Source: Chryseobacterium gleum
Lineage (GTDB): Bacteria; Bacteroidota; Bacteroidia; Flavobacteriales_D; Crocinitomicaceae
Reading direction: 5' to 3'
Length of the DNA: 64,000 bases
Assembly (NCBI GenBank): GCA_945897805.1
Contig: CAMDFX010000001.1
Coordinates: forward strand, 434,001-498,000
Shown: positions 26,046-34,376 of the stretch, one piece after another
How the letters are laid out: every line of letters begins with the position of its first letter
How positions within the stretch are numbered: position 1 is the stretch's first letter
Program-made: the position numbers and the translations under genes
Notes under the pieces: generated by a model
Told to the model about the DNA's origin: nothing
Seen by the model: only the letters and a program-made list of their open reading frames with translations
Database searches by the model: none

Positions 26046-26522
26046 TTAGCTACCTTCAATTAACTCTTCTGTTTGCAACGGTTTGATAAACCTTATCCAT
26101 CTTTTATACATGTAAGGTGAAAGGTTAGATTGGTCTTTTTGTCTTGATATAACAACTGTATCATTTTCAGTCTGATACCATTTAAATTCAAACACTTCTA
26201 GTTTGAAATCTTTTGTTTGGATACCAAGGTTTATTTTGTCGATGCCCGTAATGACTCTAAAATCAAATTTTAATTCTTGCAATTTCAATTTATTTATTTC
26301 GAATTTGTGGCAATTTTCGCCTAATAAACTGCAGAGTATGTTGTAGTTTTTTTTGAGGATTTTGATATTGTTTGATATTGTGCTTTTAGCATTTTTCCGA
26401 ATTTCAGAGTGATATTTGTTTTTACAATTTATATCACAGAAAACTTTGTCAGAACGACCGAATAATTTTTTGTCGCATACGCAGCAAAGTCTGTCGGATT
26501 TTTTGAATTTAAGATTTTTCAT
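26046..26522 (-). CDS. Small protein with N-terminal treble-clef zinc ribbon, unknown function
   Basis: 158 residues. The N-terminus has C-x2-C (Cys13, Cys16) and C-x3-C (Cys29, Cys33) separated by GRSDKVF, the pattern of a zinc finger seen in a family of hypothetical Bacteroidota proteins. A basic helical stretch follows (IRKNAKSTISNNIKILKKNYNIL) and a beta-rich end (FDFRVITGID, VFEFKWYQTENDTVVISRQK). DNA or RNA binding is possible, but there is no stronger evidence. It is divergent from ribBA across a repeat-containing gap. Confidence 0.6.
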   Translation of the reverse strand: MKNLKFKKSDRLCCVCDKKLFGRSDKVFCDINCKNKYHSEIRKNAKSTISNNIKILKKNYNILCSLLGENCHKFEINKLKLQELKFDFRVITGIDKINLGIQTKDFKLEVFEFKWYQTENDTVVISRQKDQSNLSPYMYKRWIRFIKPLQTEELIEGS

Positions 26523-26600
26523 TTTGGTTTGTTAAAAAGGTATTTGATACTGAAATTAGTCAATTAAAAAGGATATATCAAAATTTTTTTTGAAAAAAAG

Positions 26601-26625
26601 AGGTTTTTATCGGTTAGAATCTTTT
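26601..26625 (-). repeat. Dispersed ~27-bp repeat, copy 3
   Basis: Read on the minus strand: GCTAAAAGATTCTAACCGAT followed by AAAAACCT. One of three in this gap, all on the same strand. Confidence 0.7.
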
Positions 26626-26703
26626 AGCACCCTGATTTGATTGGGAAAATTAGATTTTTCTCTAATGTGGAGATTAAAACAAATTTATTTTCAATTTTCT
26701 AAA

Positions 26704-26729
26704 GGTTACTAGCGGTTAGAATCATTTAT
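26704..26729 (-). repeat. Dispersed ~27-bp repeat, copy 4 (divergent)
   Basis: Minus strand: AAATGATTCTAACCGCTAG then TAACCTT. The A-run half is mutated; the left half is intact. It is preceded by the extension CGGTGCTAT. Confidence 0.65.
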
Positions 26730-26863
26730 AGCACCGAAAACATTGACTTTTTAATAAGGCGCTACTCATTTTTACGTAACTTCTACCCAAAAGTGTTTCT
26801 TCTTTTAAAAAAATAACTAACTAAAATCGTCATATTAAATCCGAAAGTGCAGTTTTCCCTTAG

Positions 26864-26890
26864 AGGTTTTTATCGGTTAGAATCATTTAA
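26864..26890 (-). repeat. Dispersed ~27-bp repeat, copy 5
   Basis: Minus strand: AAATGATTCTAACCGAT then AAAAACCTCT, the closest to the consensus. It lies 146 bp upstream of ribBA. Plus-strand sequence after the repeat (GTACCGTAAACATT) resembles that after copy 4 (GCACCGAAAACATT). Confidence 0.7.
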
Positions 26891-27007
26891 AGTACCGTAA
26901 ACATTACAAAATTAGATTTCAAAAGATATAAAGCCACACCCTCAAAAACACATTACTCATTCTAACCCCTTTTCTCAAACAAAATGCACTTTAACAAGAA
27001 AATTCCG

Positions 27008-27015
27008 TAATTTTG
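27008..27015 (+). promoter_or_regulatory. -7 promoter element (TAATTTTG) for ribBA
   Basis: Perfect TAnnTTTG match, 20 nt before ATG 27036. No FMN riboswitch-like structure fits in the short leader. Confidence 0.55.
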
Positions 27016-27035
27016 CACCACAATTTCTACAAAAC

Positions 27036-28253
27036 ATGGATTTCAAATTAAACAGCATAGAGGAGGCAATCGCGGAAATAAAAGCAGGAAAGGTTATTAT
27101 TGTTGTCGATGACGAAGATAGAGAAAATGAAGGCGATTTCATTGCTGCCGCGGAAATGGTAACGCCCGAAATGATCAATTTTATGGCTACGCACGGAAGA
27201 GGTTTAATTTGTACTCCGCTTTCTGAAAAACGTTGTGAAGAGTTAGAATTAAACCTGATGGTAACAAATAATACTGTTTTACATGAAACTCAATTTACTG
27301 TCTCTGTTGATTTAATTGGAAATGGTTGCACAACAGGAATTTCTGTACATGATAGAGCAAAAACAATCAAAGCATTAGTTTCACCAGATACAAAACCAAG
27401 CGACTTAGGTCGACCAGGACATATTTTTCCTTTGCGTGCCAAAAAAGGTGGCGTCTTAAGAAGAACTGGTCATACAGAAGCTTCCATAGATTTAGCTAGA
27501 TTGGCTGGTTTTCAGGCTGCAGGCATTTTGGTGGAAATCCTAAATGAAGATGGTTCCATGGCGCGACTTCCGCAATTGATAGTGGTAGCGAAAAAGTTTG
27601 ATTTGAAAATTATTTCGATCGAACAATTGATTCAATACAGATTGAAGCACGATTCATTGATAGACAAAATTGTAGATGTCAAAATGCCAACTAAATCTGG
27701 CAATTTTCAGTTACATGCATACAAGGAAAAAACAACTGGTCAAGAACATTTAGCTTTAGTGAAAGGAACTTGGGATGAAAATGAAGCAGTTTTAGTGCGT
27801 GTTCACAGTTCTTGTCTAACAGGAGATATTTTCGGTTCTTGCAGATGTGATTGTGGTCCACAGCTTGAAAAAGCAATGGAAATGATCGAAGCAGCAGGGA
27901 AAGGTGTAATTGTTTACATGAATCAAGAGGGTAGAGGTATCGGTTTAATCAATAAATTGAAAGCCTACAAATTGCAAGAGGAAGGAATGGATACCATCGA
28001 AGCCAACATTGAATTAGGTTTCAAAAGCGACGAAAGAGATTACGGAATTGGCGCTCAAATTTTGAGAGATTTAGGTGTTTCAAAAATGAAATTGATGTCC
28101 AATAATCCAACGAAAAGAACAGGATTGGTTGGTTATGGTTTAGAAATAGTTGAAAATATAGCGATTGAAATTGAAAGCAATATTCACAATGAATCATACT
28201 TGAAAACCAAACGTGATAAAATGGGACATTCAATTAAAATGACAGGAAAATAG
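27036..28253 (+). CDS. ribBA: Bifunctional DHBP synthase / GTP cyclohydrolase II
   Basis: 405 residues. The N-terminal RibB half shows [11 protein letters not shown] and THGRGLIC near the start and [10 protein letters not shown]; the C-terminal RibA half has the zinc motif SCRCDCG, GRGIGL and a [11 protein letters not shown] stretch. The enzyme makes the two precursors of riboflavin. Length and fusion order are normal. The LolD-type gene starts 1 bp after its stop, so they are co-transcribed though functionally unrelated. Confidence 0.97.
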   Translation: MDFKLNSIEEAIAEIKAGKVIIVVDDEDRENEGDFIAAAEMVTPEMINFMATHGRGLICTPLSEKRCEELELNLMVTNNTVLHETQFTVSVDLIGNGCTTGISVHDRAKTIKALVSPDTKPSDLGRPGHIFPLRAKKGGVLRRTGHTEASIDLARLAGFQAAGILVEILNEDGSMARLPQLIVVAKKFDLKIISIEQLIQYRLKHDSLIDKIVDVKMPTKSGNFQLHAYKEKTTGQEHLALVKGTWDENEAVLVRVHSSCLTGDIFGSCRCDCGPQLEKAMEMIEAAGKGVIVYMNQEGRGIGLINKLKAYKLQEEGMDTIEANIELGFKSDERDYGIGAQILRDLGVSKMKLMSNNPTKRTGLVGYGLEIVENIAIEIESNIHNESYLKTKRDKMGHSIKMTGK

Positions 28254-28254
28254 T

Positions 28255-28905
28255 ATGTTGCGCGCTGAAAATTTGACAAAAAACTACGGAGATTTAAAAG
28301 TCTTGAAAGGTGTTGGTCTTGAGATAAAACAAGGCGAGGTAGTTTCTATTGTTGGCTCTTCAGGTGCAGGAAAAACTACTTTATTGCAACTTCTGGGTAC
28401 ACTTGAAAAACCAGATGCTGGAAGTTTATCAATTAATGGTGTGAATCCATTTCATTTGTCACCAAAGAAATTAGCTGAGTTTCGAAATACGGCCATCGGA
28501 TTTATCTTTCAATTTCATCAACTTTTACCTGAATTTTCAGCAATTGAAAACGCTATTCTTCCGGCTTTAATTAAAGGGAATTCTGTTTCGGAGGCAAAAA
28601 AAAGAGCCGCCGAATTATTTGAGCTGCTGGGAATTTCTCATCGAATTAATCACAAACCAAATGAACTTTCAGGTGGTGAACAACAACGCGTTGCAGTTGC
28701 CAGATCTTTGATAAACAGTCCGAAAGTGATTTTTGCTGACGAACCATCTGGAAATTTAGATTCACAAAATTCAGCTGATTTACATCAATTGTTTTTTGAT
28801 TTAAGAGACAGATTTAATCAAACGTTCGTGATTGTTACACACAATGATTCTTTGGCAAATATGGCCGACAGAAAGCTTGTGATGCAAGATGGAATAATTC
28901 TTTAA
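28255..28905 (+). CDS. ABC transporter ATP-binding protein, LolD/MacB type
   Basis: 216 residues with Walker [11 protein letters not shown]-loop [10 protein letters not shown], signature LSGGEQQR, Walker B VIFADEP and the switch His in VTHND. Length and the [16 protein letters not shown] stretch put it in the LolD/MacB/FtsE group, which powers lipoprotein release or mechanotransmission complexes. No permease is adjacent, so its partner LolC/E-like protein must be encoded elsewhere. Part of the ribBA transcription unit. Confidence 0.9.
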   Translation: MLRAENLTKNYGDLKVLKGVGLEIKQGEVVSIVGSSGAGKTTLLQLLGTLEKPDAGSLSINGVNPFHLSPKKLAEFRNTAIGFIFQFHQLLPEFSAIENAILPALIKGNSVSEAKKRAAELFELLGISHRINHKPNELSGGEQQRVAVARSLINSPKVIFADEPSGNLDSQNSADLHQLFFDLRDRFNQTFVIVTHNDSLANMADRKLVMQDGIIL

Positions 28906-28914
28906 TCTAATTTT

Positions 28915-29673
28915 ATGATTCCTTTTGATGAATTAAAAGAATTTTTGGATTCAAAAGTATTACAATACAACAATCCCGCTTTTATTGAAGTGGATCCAAT
29001 CCAAATCCCACATCGTTTTTCAAAGAAAGAAGACATTGAAATCATGGGTTTACTCATGGCAACCATTGCATGGGGAAATCGAAAATCAATCATCACAAAC
29101 GGAGAGAAATTAATCAAAATCATGGGAAACAATCCGCATGAATTTATTTTGAATTATACAACTCCAAAAACGTTGATTCCTTTTGTGCATCGAACATTCA
29201 ACGCAACTGATTTAGATTTTTTCTTTCGTTCGTTGAAAGACATTTACCAAAAATCTACGTTAGAATCTTTGTTTTCAAGTCACAATGAAATCGTTGGCGT
29301 GAAAGGCAGAATCGTAAATTTCAGAAACGAATTTTTTACCGTCGAACACGAAAAACGCAGTGAAAAACATGTCTCAAATCCCTTGAAAGGCGCTTCGGCT
29401 AAAAGATTGAACATGATGTTGCGCTGGTTTGTCAGAAAAGACAAATGTGGCGTAGATTTCGGAATTTGGAATTCAATCCCCACTTCTGAATTGTATTTGC
29501 CGTTGGATGTGCACACTGGAAACATTGCGCGAAAATTAGATATGATGCAACGCACGCAGAACGATTGGACAGCCTTGGAAGAAGTGCAATCCATTTTGTG
29601 TAAACTCGATCCAAACGACCCTGTAAAATACGATTTTGCATTGTTCGGTTTGGGGGCTTTTGAAGGGTTTTGA
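28915..29673 (+). CDS. TIGR02757 (DUF2400) family protein
   Basis: 252 residues matching the DUF2400 family, with IEVDPIQIPHRFSKKEDIEIMGLLMATIAWGNRKSI-type N-terminus, MLRWFVRKD, the IWNSIP...LPLDVHTGN segment and the terminal YDFALFGLGAFEGF. The fold is related to helix-hairpin-helix DNA glycosylases by context in the literature, but activity is undemonstrated. It follows the LolD-type gene by 9 bp and is closed by a terminator. Confidence 0.85.
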   Translation: MIPFDELKEFLDSKVLQYNNPAFIEVDPIQIPHRFSKKEDIEIMGLLMATIAWGNRKSIITNGEKLIKIMGNNPHEFILNYTTPKTLIPFVHRTFNATDLDFFFRSLKDIYQKSTLESLFSSHNEIVGVKGRIVNFRNEFFTVEHEKRSEKHVSNPLKGASAKRLNMMLRWFVRKDKCGVDFGIWNSIPTSELYLPLDVHTGNIARKLDMMQRTQNDWTALEEVQSILCKLDPNDPVKYDFALFGLGAFEGF

Positions 29674-29690
29674 ATTCTTCCACAAAAAAA

Positions 29691-29713
29691 AAGGTGCCTT
29701 CACCAAGCACCTT
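29691..29713. terminator. Intrinsic terminator between TIGR02757 and FKBP genes
   Basis: AAGGTGC (29691-29697) pairs with GCACCTT (29707-29713) with a 9-nt loop. The A-run before the stem gives a T-run for the minus-strand FKBP genes. Confidence 0.7.
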
Positions 29714-29733
29714 TCCTAATCACTATCAATTTT

Positions 29734-30690
29734 TCACCTATTCACATTATTCTTAGTCAGCGAACCTGGTTTTCCGCAGTTGATTAACTCAACGTAAAAC
29801 ACCAAAGATTCATATGGTTGAATGTCATACGAATTGGTGTTTGGATTAAACATTCCAGATTCACCGTAAGCCATTTGAAATGGCAAATACAATCTATATT
29901 TTCCGCCTTTTTTCATCATTGGCATACCTTCTTGCCAGCCCGGAACAACGCCAGAAAGTGAAAAAGCATTCAACGGTTGTTTATATTTTTCGACCATTTC
30001 GAAAGAACTTTGCAAAGTATCACCCAACGAATTCATCAAAATATAATGCGCTAGTACGTCATCGCCTGAAGCTGGACTCGGTCCGTTTCCATTGTGAATT
30101 GTTTGCAAAATGATGCCACTTGTCGTTGTTTTGATATTGGATAATTTCTTTGCTTTTTCCATTAAAACATTTCCGTTCATTTTATTCAAATCTTCGAAGA
30201 AATTTTGGATCATCGATTTTTGCTCTTCCACATTGATCAATGTGTCGATTTTCAATAAGCCGTGTCTGAATCCGATGGCGGCTTTTTTGATGTCAATTTT
30301 ACTCAAAGCACCCTTCTTTTTCCAACTCGCTTGAAAAACAATTCCAGATAATTTACCCAAACAACTTGATCCTTCTTTGACATAATTTGTATCAAACTTT
30401 TGACCTTGCGGACCGTAAAGTTTTCTCATGGTTTGATTACAGCCTTCATCAAATGCGGAAGTATCAGAAAATCCTTGTTCAAATCCTTTGACCATTTCGT
30501 TGATGTCATATTTATCAAAATACGGATCTCCAGATTGAGAAATTGAATGCGCATGATCTGCACCTAATGCATAAGACAATTTATCTTTGAAAGTTGTCAA
30601 ATCGACTTTTTCAGCTTCTTCACTTGAAGATTTTTCTCCGCAAGCAACAAAAAGTACCAACAAGGGTAGGAAAAGAATAACTTTTTTCAT
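29734..30690 (-). CDS. FKBP-type peptidyl-prolyl isomerase lipoprotein
   Basis: 318 residues. A lipoprotein signal ends at VACGEKS, placing it in the envelope. The long N-terminal dimerisation part (LSYALGADHAHSI, IKKAAIGFRHGL) resembles FkpA/Mip, and the FKBP domain after residue 195 contains DDVLAHYILMNSLGDTLQSS, VVPGWQEGMPMMKKGGKYRLYLPFQMAYG and YESLVFYVELI. It assists folding of exported proteins. Eleven bp downstream of a second FKBP gene, so the two are one operon. Confidence 0.92.
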   Translation of the reverse strand: MKKVILFLPLLVLFVACGEKSSSEEAEKVDLTTFKDKLSYALGADHAHSISQSGDPYFDKYDINEMVKGFEQGFSDTSAFDEGCNQTMRKLYGPQGQKFDTNYVKEGSSCLGKLSGIVFQASWKKKGALSKIDIKKAAIGFRHGLLKIDTLINVEEQKSMIQNFFEDLNKMNGNVLMEKAKKLSNIKTTTSGIILQTIHNGNGPSPASGDDVLAHYILMNSLGDTLQSSFEMVEKYKQPLNAFSLSGVVPGWQEGMPMMKKGGKYRLYLPFQMAYGESGMFNPNTNSYDIQPYESLVFYVELINCGKPGSLTKNNVNR

Positions 30691-30701
30691 TTTAAATCTG
30701 A

Positions 30702-31301
30702 TTAATGTATAGCAATCAATTCAACATCGAAAATCAAAGCCATGAATGGTTTAATTGGTCCACCTGGATGAGGTTGCGCGCCATAAGCCAAATCTTGAGG
30801 AATATACAAGCGGTATTTTGAACCTTCAGGCATTAATTGCAACGCTTCAGTCCAACCTTTTATTACCTGATGTACACCAAATGTCGCTGGAGTGCCTCTT
30901 TGGATGGAAGAATCAAAAACACTTCCATCGATCAAAGTTCCATGATAATGAACTTCAACAGAATCTTCTGCAGATGGTTTTGCACCTTTACCTTCCTCAA
31001 TTACTTCATATTGCAAACCTGAAGGCGTTGAATGAATTCCTGGTTTTGTTTTATTTTTAGCTAAAAAAGCTTCACCCGCTTCTTTGTGCTCTGCAAATTT
31101 AGATTCACTCACTTTTTGCAAATATCGTTGGATAATTTCATTGGCTTCATCCTGTCCGTATTTCGGCGTTTTACCTGCAAACGCATCGGTAATTCCCTCA
31201 ACCAGCGCTTCTGGATTGATTTTTTCTAAATCTTGTTGCATCAAACTTCCTGCAACACTCATTCCTACACAGTAACTTACTGCATTGATTTCTTCTGTCA
31301 T
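30702..31301 (-). CDS. FKBP-type peptidyl-prolyl isomerase (FklB-like)
   Basis: 199 residues without a signal peptide. The N-terminal helical domain (NAVSYCVGMSVAGSLMQQDLEKINPEALVEGITDAF) is that of FklB/Mip dimerisation domains; the catalytic domain has VEVHYHGTLIDGSVFDSS, VIKGWTEALQLMPEGSKYRLYIPQDLAYG and FDVELI. Probably cytoplasmic. It is paired with a lipoprotein FKBP, giving folding helpers on both sides of the membrane. Confidence 0.92.
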   Translation of the reverse strand: MTEEINAVSYCVGMSVAGSLMQQDLEKINPEALVEGITDAFAGKTPKYGQDEANEIIQRYLQKVSESKFAEHKEAGEAFLAKNKTKPGIHSTPSGLQYEVIEEGKGAKPSAEDSVEVHYHGTLIDGSVFDSSIQRGTPATFGVHQVIKGWTEALQLMPEGSKYRLYIPQDLAYGAQPHPGGPIKPFMALIFDVELIAIH

Positions 31302-31317
31302 TTTTTAAGCTTTGGTG

Positions 31318-31325
31318 CAAAGATA
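31318..31325 (-). promoter_or_regulatory. -7 promoter element (TATCTTTG) for the FKBP operon
   Basis: Minus-strand TATCTTTG, a perfect match, 16 nt before ATG 31301. Confidence 0.55.
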
Positions 31326-31428
31326 ATTGTTTTAATTCTATTTGTTAAATGATTGACAAATACAAAACGATCGTTTAAGTTAAATTAAGAAATTTAATAT
31401 TCTTCAAACTTTTTTTTCTATTTTTGCG

Positions 31429-31436
31429 CTCTATAA
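31429..31436 (+). promoter_or_regulatory. -7 promoter element (TATTTTTG) for efp
   Basis: Perfect TAnnTTTG match ending 12 nt before ATG 31449; the leader would be only a few nucleotides long. Confidence 0.6.
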
Positions 31437-31448
31437 TAAAGAAGCATC

Positions 31449-32015
31449 ATGGCAAATACATCTGATATCAAAAACGGTTTATGCATTAAATTTAACGATA
31501 AACTGTGTCAAATTATCGAGTTTCAACACGTAAAACCTGGAAAAGGTCCTGCTTTCGTTCGTACGAAAATGAGACAAATTGAAACTGGGAAAGTGATAGA
31601 CAATACTTTTTCAGCAGGTCATAAAATTGAGACTGTTAGAATTGAAAATCGGGAGTATCAATATTTGTATCAAGAAGGAACTGATTATGTTTTCATGAAT
31701 AATGAAAATTTTGAACAAGTAAACATTTCTGCGAAGATGATTGAAAAACCAGGTTTTTTGGTTGAGGGCATGACTTGCAGTATTATTTTTCATGCTGAAG
31801 AAGAAACTCCTTTGGTTGTTGAATTACCAATTTCAATTATTTCTGAAGTAACTTATACTGAACCAGGTGTTAAAGGTGATACAGCAACAAATACAATGAA
31901 GCCAGCAACTATTGCAACAGGCGCTGAGATTCGTGTTCCTTTGTTTATTAATATTGGAGAAATTATCAAAATAGATACACGAACTGGTTTATACCAAGAA
32001 CGAGTAAAAAACTAA
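31449..32015 (+). CDS. efp: Elongation factor P
   Basis: 188 residues, the standard length. The modification loop HVKPGKGPAF has the usual Lys at residue 32, so it is of the lysine type rather than the arginine type; no EpmA/B genes are nearby. Later conserved parts are YTEPGVKGDTATNTMKPATIATGAEIRVPLFINIGEIIKIDTRTG. EF-P rescues ribosomes stalled on polyproline. A terminator follows. Confidence 0.97.
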   Translation: MANTSDIKNGLCIKFNDKLCQIIEFQHVKPGKGPAFVRTKMRQIETGKVIDNTFSAGHKIETVRIENREYQYLYQEGTDYVFMNNENFEQVNISAKMIEKPGFLVEGMTCSIIFHAEEETPLVVELPISIISEVTYTEPGVKGDTATNTMKPATIATGAEIRVPLFINIGEIIKIDTRTGLYQERVKN

Positions 32016-32037
32016 ATTACAATATTTTATAAGATTT

Positions 32038-32064
32038 AATCCCGCAATAATGTGGGATTTTTTT
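32038..32064 (+). terminator. Intrinsic terminator of efp
   Basis: AATCCC (32038-32043) pairs with GGGATT (32054-32059), with GC/GT extension into the loop, followed by a T-run. Confidence 0.75.
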
Positions 32065-32169
32065 GTTTTATGGAATTTGCTTTTAAAGAAACTAAAACTT
32101 TCAAGCAATCAAATTTTCCATTTGATTTAACATTGATATAAAAATAAAATCAAAGAATAAGCAAAAAAA

Positions 32170-32193
32170 AAGTCCTACACTTCTGTAGGACTT
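32170..32193 (-). terminator. Intrinsic terminator of accD
   Basis: AAGTCCTACA (32170-32179) pairs with TGTAGGACTT (32184-32193) around a CTTC tetraloop region; an A-run before the stem provides the T-run on the minus strand. Confidence 0.85.
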
Positions 32194-32201
32194 TTCAATA
32201 T

Positions 32202-33047
32202 TTAATTGTTGAACATTTTGAGCGAAGTTGCTAAAGTTTGTTTCAATTCCGTTCGGTCAACGATATAATCTAAAAATCCGTGTTCAAGCAAAAATTCTGA
32301 TGTTTGAAATCCTTCTGGCAAATCTCTGCCAATTGTTTCTTTCACAACTCTTGGACCAGCGAAAGCAATCAAAGCTTTTGGTTCAGCGATATTTAAATCT
32401 CCCAACATAGCGAAAGAAGCTGTAACACCTCCAGTGGTTGGATCTGTTAAAAAAGAAATATAAGGTAGTTTGTTTTCAGCCAATTGACCTAATTTTCCAC
32501 TTACTTTGGCCATTTGCATCAAAGAAAAACCTGCTTCCATCATGCGCGCACCTCCAGATTTAGAGATAATCATAAATGGACATTTCAATTCTATTGCTTT
32601 GTCGATTGCACGTGCAATTTTTTCACCTACAACAGAACCCAAAGAACCACCAATGAATGCGAAATCCATGGCTGCAATAACAAAATCCATGCCTTCTAAT
32701 TTTCCATGTGCAGTTCTAACTGCATCTTTCAAACCAGAACTTTTTTGTGTTGCTTTGACTCTGTCAATATATTTTTTAGTATCCTCAAATTTCAAAGGGT
32801 CACCAGATGAAAGATTTGTATCTAATTCAGTAAATTTTCCTTCATCAAAAAGAATTTCGAAATATTCCTTTGAGCCTATGCGCTCGTGGTGTGAACATCT
32901 ATCACAAACATAAAAGTTTTTAACAAACTCTGATTCTGTGAAAACAGTTTTACAATTAGAACATTTGTGCCAAAGTCCTTCAGGCGTTTCTTTTTTCTCT
33001 TTGGTCGAGGTAGTAATTCCTTCTTTGTCTCTTTTAAACCAACCCAT
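32202..33047 (-). CDS. accD: Acetyl-CoA carboxylase carboxyltransferase subunit beta
   Basis: 281 residues. The N-terminal zinc ribbon has Cys29, Cys32, Cys48 and Cys51 ([15 protein letters not shown]), followed by the crotonase-like core with [35 protein letters not shown] and [18 protein letters not shown]. It transfers carboxyl from biotin to acetyl-CoA to form malonyl-CoA. It lies 26 bp downstream of the aldolase gene, so the two are probably one transcript. Subunit alpha is not in the window. Confidence 0.97.
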   Translation of the reverse strand: MGWFKRDKEGITTSTKEKKETPEGLWHKCSNCKTVFTESEFVKNFYVCDRCSHHERIGSKEYFEILFDEGKFTELDTNLSSGDPLKFEDTKKYIDRVKATQKSSGLKDAVRTAHGKLEGMDFVIAAMDFAFIGGSLGSVVGEKIARAIDKAIELKCPFMIISKSGGARMMEAGFSLMQMAKVSGKLGQLAENKLPYISFLTDPTTGGVTASFAMLGDLNIAEPKALIAFAGPRVVKETIGRDLPEGFQTSEFLLEHGFLDYIVDRTELKQTLATSLKMFNN

Positions 33048-33073
33048 TATTTTTGTTTTATGCTGAATTAATA

Positions 33074-34141
33074 TTAAAGCGTATTTACATTGTTAAGATC
33101 ATGGAAAGCTTGCTCAAGTCTTTTGACAAATGTCAATTCACCATCTCTCATCCATTTTCTTGGGTCGTAGTATTTTTTATTTGGTTGATCATCTCCCGAT
33201 GGATTTCCAATTTGGGTTTTTAAATAATCAATATTTTTAGTCACATAATCACGAACACCTTCAGTAAAAGCAAATTGTAAATCGGTATCAATGTTCATTT
33301 TTATCACCCCATAACCAATTGCTTCTCTGATTTCATCTACAGTAGATCCTGAACCTCCATGAAATACAAAATCAACTGGATTGGCAGCTGTGTTAAATTT
33401 ATTTTGAACGTACTCTTGCGAATTTCTTAAAATTTTAGGAGTCAACTTCACATTTCCAGGTTTGTAAACACCATGGACGTTTCCGAAAGCAGCCGCAATA
33501 GTAAATTTATCGCTTACTTTCATCAACTCTTCGTATGCATAAGCAACTTCTTCAGGTTGCGTGTATAATTTTGAACTATCAACGTCAGTATTGTCAACGC
33601 CATCTTCTTCACCACCGGTAATTCCTAATTCGATTTCTAAGGTCATACCAATTTTGCTCATTCGCGCTAAATAAGCTTTACAGATTTCAATATTTTCTTC
33701 TATGGGTTCTTCCGACAAATCAATCATATGCGAGCTGTATAAAGGTTTTCCAGTTTCTTTGAAAAATTCTTCACTTGCATCCAATAAACCATCAATCCAT
33801 GGCAAAAGATTCTTCGCGCAGTGATCTGTATGCAAAATTACGGTTGCGCCATACGCTTCAGCTAATGTGTGCACATGTTTTGCACCTGCAATACCTCCAA
33901 GTATAGCCGCTTTTTCATTTTCATTTGAGAGCGATTTTCCTGCATTGTATAAACATCCACCATTTGAAAATTGAATAATAACAGGGGCATTTAATTTTGC
34001 AGCTGTTTCCATCACGCCATTCACGGTTGATGATCCAGTGACATTTACTGCTGGAAGCGCAAAACCTTTTTCCTTAGCATATCTAAAGATTTCTTGAATT
34101 TCATCTCCTGAGGCAACGCCTGCTTTAATATTGTGAGCCAT
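33074..34141 (-). CDS. fbaA: Class II fructose-bisphosphate aldolase
   Basis: 355 residues, the length of the class IIA enzyme. The zinc-binding motifs [12 protein letters not shown] near 105 and [23 protein letters not shown] and the phosphate-binding [12 protein letters not shown] are all present. It cleaves fructose 1,6-bisphosphate in glycolysis and gluconeogenesis. First gene of a probable operon with accD; a TAACTTTG element is 28 nt upstream. Confidence 0.97.
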   Translation of the reverse strand: MAHNIKAGVASGDEIQEIFRYAKEKGFALPAVNVTGSSTVNGVMETAAKLNAPVIIQFSNGGCLYNAGKSLSNENEKAAILGGIAGAKHVHTLAEAYGATVILHTDHCAKNLLPWIDGLLDASEEFFKETGKPLYSSHMIDLSEEPIEENIEICKAYLARMSKIGMTLEIELGITGGEEDGVDNTDVDSSKLYTQPEEVAYAYEELMKVSDKFTIAAAFGNVHGVYKPGNVKLTPKILRNSQEYVQNKFNTAANPVDFVFHGGSGSTVDEIREAIGYGVIKMNIDTDLQFAFTEGVRDYVTKNIDYLKTQIGNPSGDDQPNKKYYDPRKWMRDGELTFVKRLEQAFHDLNNVNTL

Positions 34142-34169
34142 TATTTTTTCAGTTTTTAAATTGATTGCG

Positions 34170-34177
34170 CAAAGTTA
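34170..34177 (-). promoter_or_regulatory. -7 promoter element (TAACTTTG) for the aldolase-accD operon
   Basis: Minus-strand perfect match, 28 nt before ATG 34141. Confidence 0.55.
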
Positions 34178-34208
34178 AAAAAAATAAGAATGAAATGTTG
34201 AAATATTT

Positions 34209-34376
34209 TTAACGGGATAAATAGCATTTGCTTTGATTTCCCCTTATATCGTAATGAATTTTTAAAAATACACGAATATTTCGATAAAGCTCAACGAGTC
34301 CACCAAGCATTAAAAAGAAACAAAATATTGTAGTCAAAAGACAACGAAATCCAACGATTAATAACTGCCATTCCAT
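34209..34376 (-). CDS. Possible 55-residue membrane peptide
   Basis: Starting at ATG 34376 (MEWQLLIVGFRCLLTT), the frame encodes one clear hydrophobic helix (LLTTIFCFFLMLGGLVELY) and a basic tail (RNIRVFLKIHYDIRGNQSKCYLSR). The start overlaps the end of the VWA gene by 19 bp in another frame, which would fit coupled translation. No family is recognised; it may be a chance ORF. Confidence 0.3.
   Translation of the reverse strand: MEWQLLIVGFRCLLTTIFCFFLMLGGLVELYRNIRVFLKIHYDIRGNQSKCYLSR

Larger units (their letters stand above)
26523..27035. other. 513-bp intergenic region with three dispersed repeats
   Basis: Between the divergent zinc-ribbon and ribBA genes. It contains three same-orientation copies of the ~27-bp repeat (26601, 26704, 26864). 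There is also a small hairpin, ATTAGA/TCTAAT, near 26650-26667, and the ribBA promoter at 27008. No ORF of note. Confidence 0.6.

Noticed and set aside
27036-27060. FMN riboswitch upstream of ribBA
   Set aside because: The promoter at 27008 leaves a leader of about 15-20 nt, too short for the RFN element, and no RFN-like sequence is seen further up.
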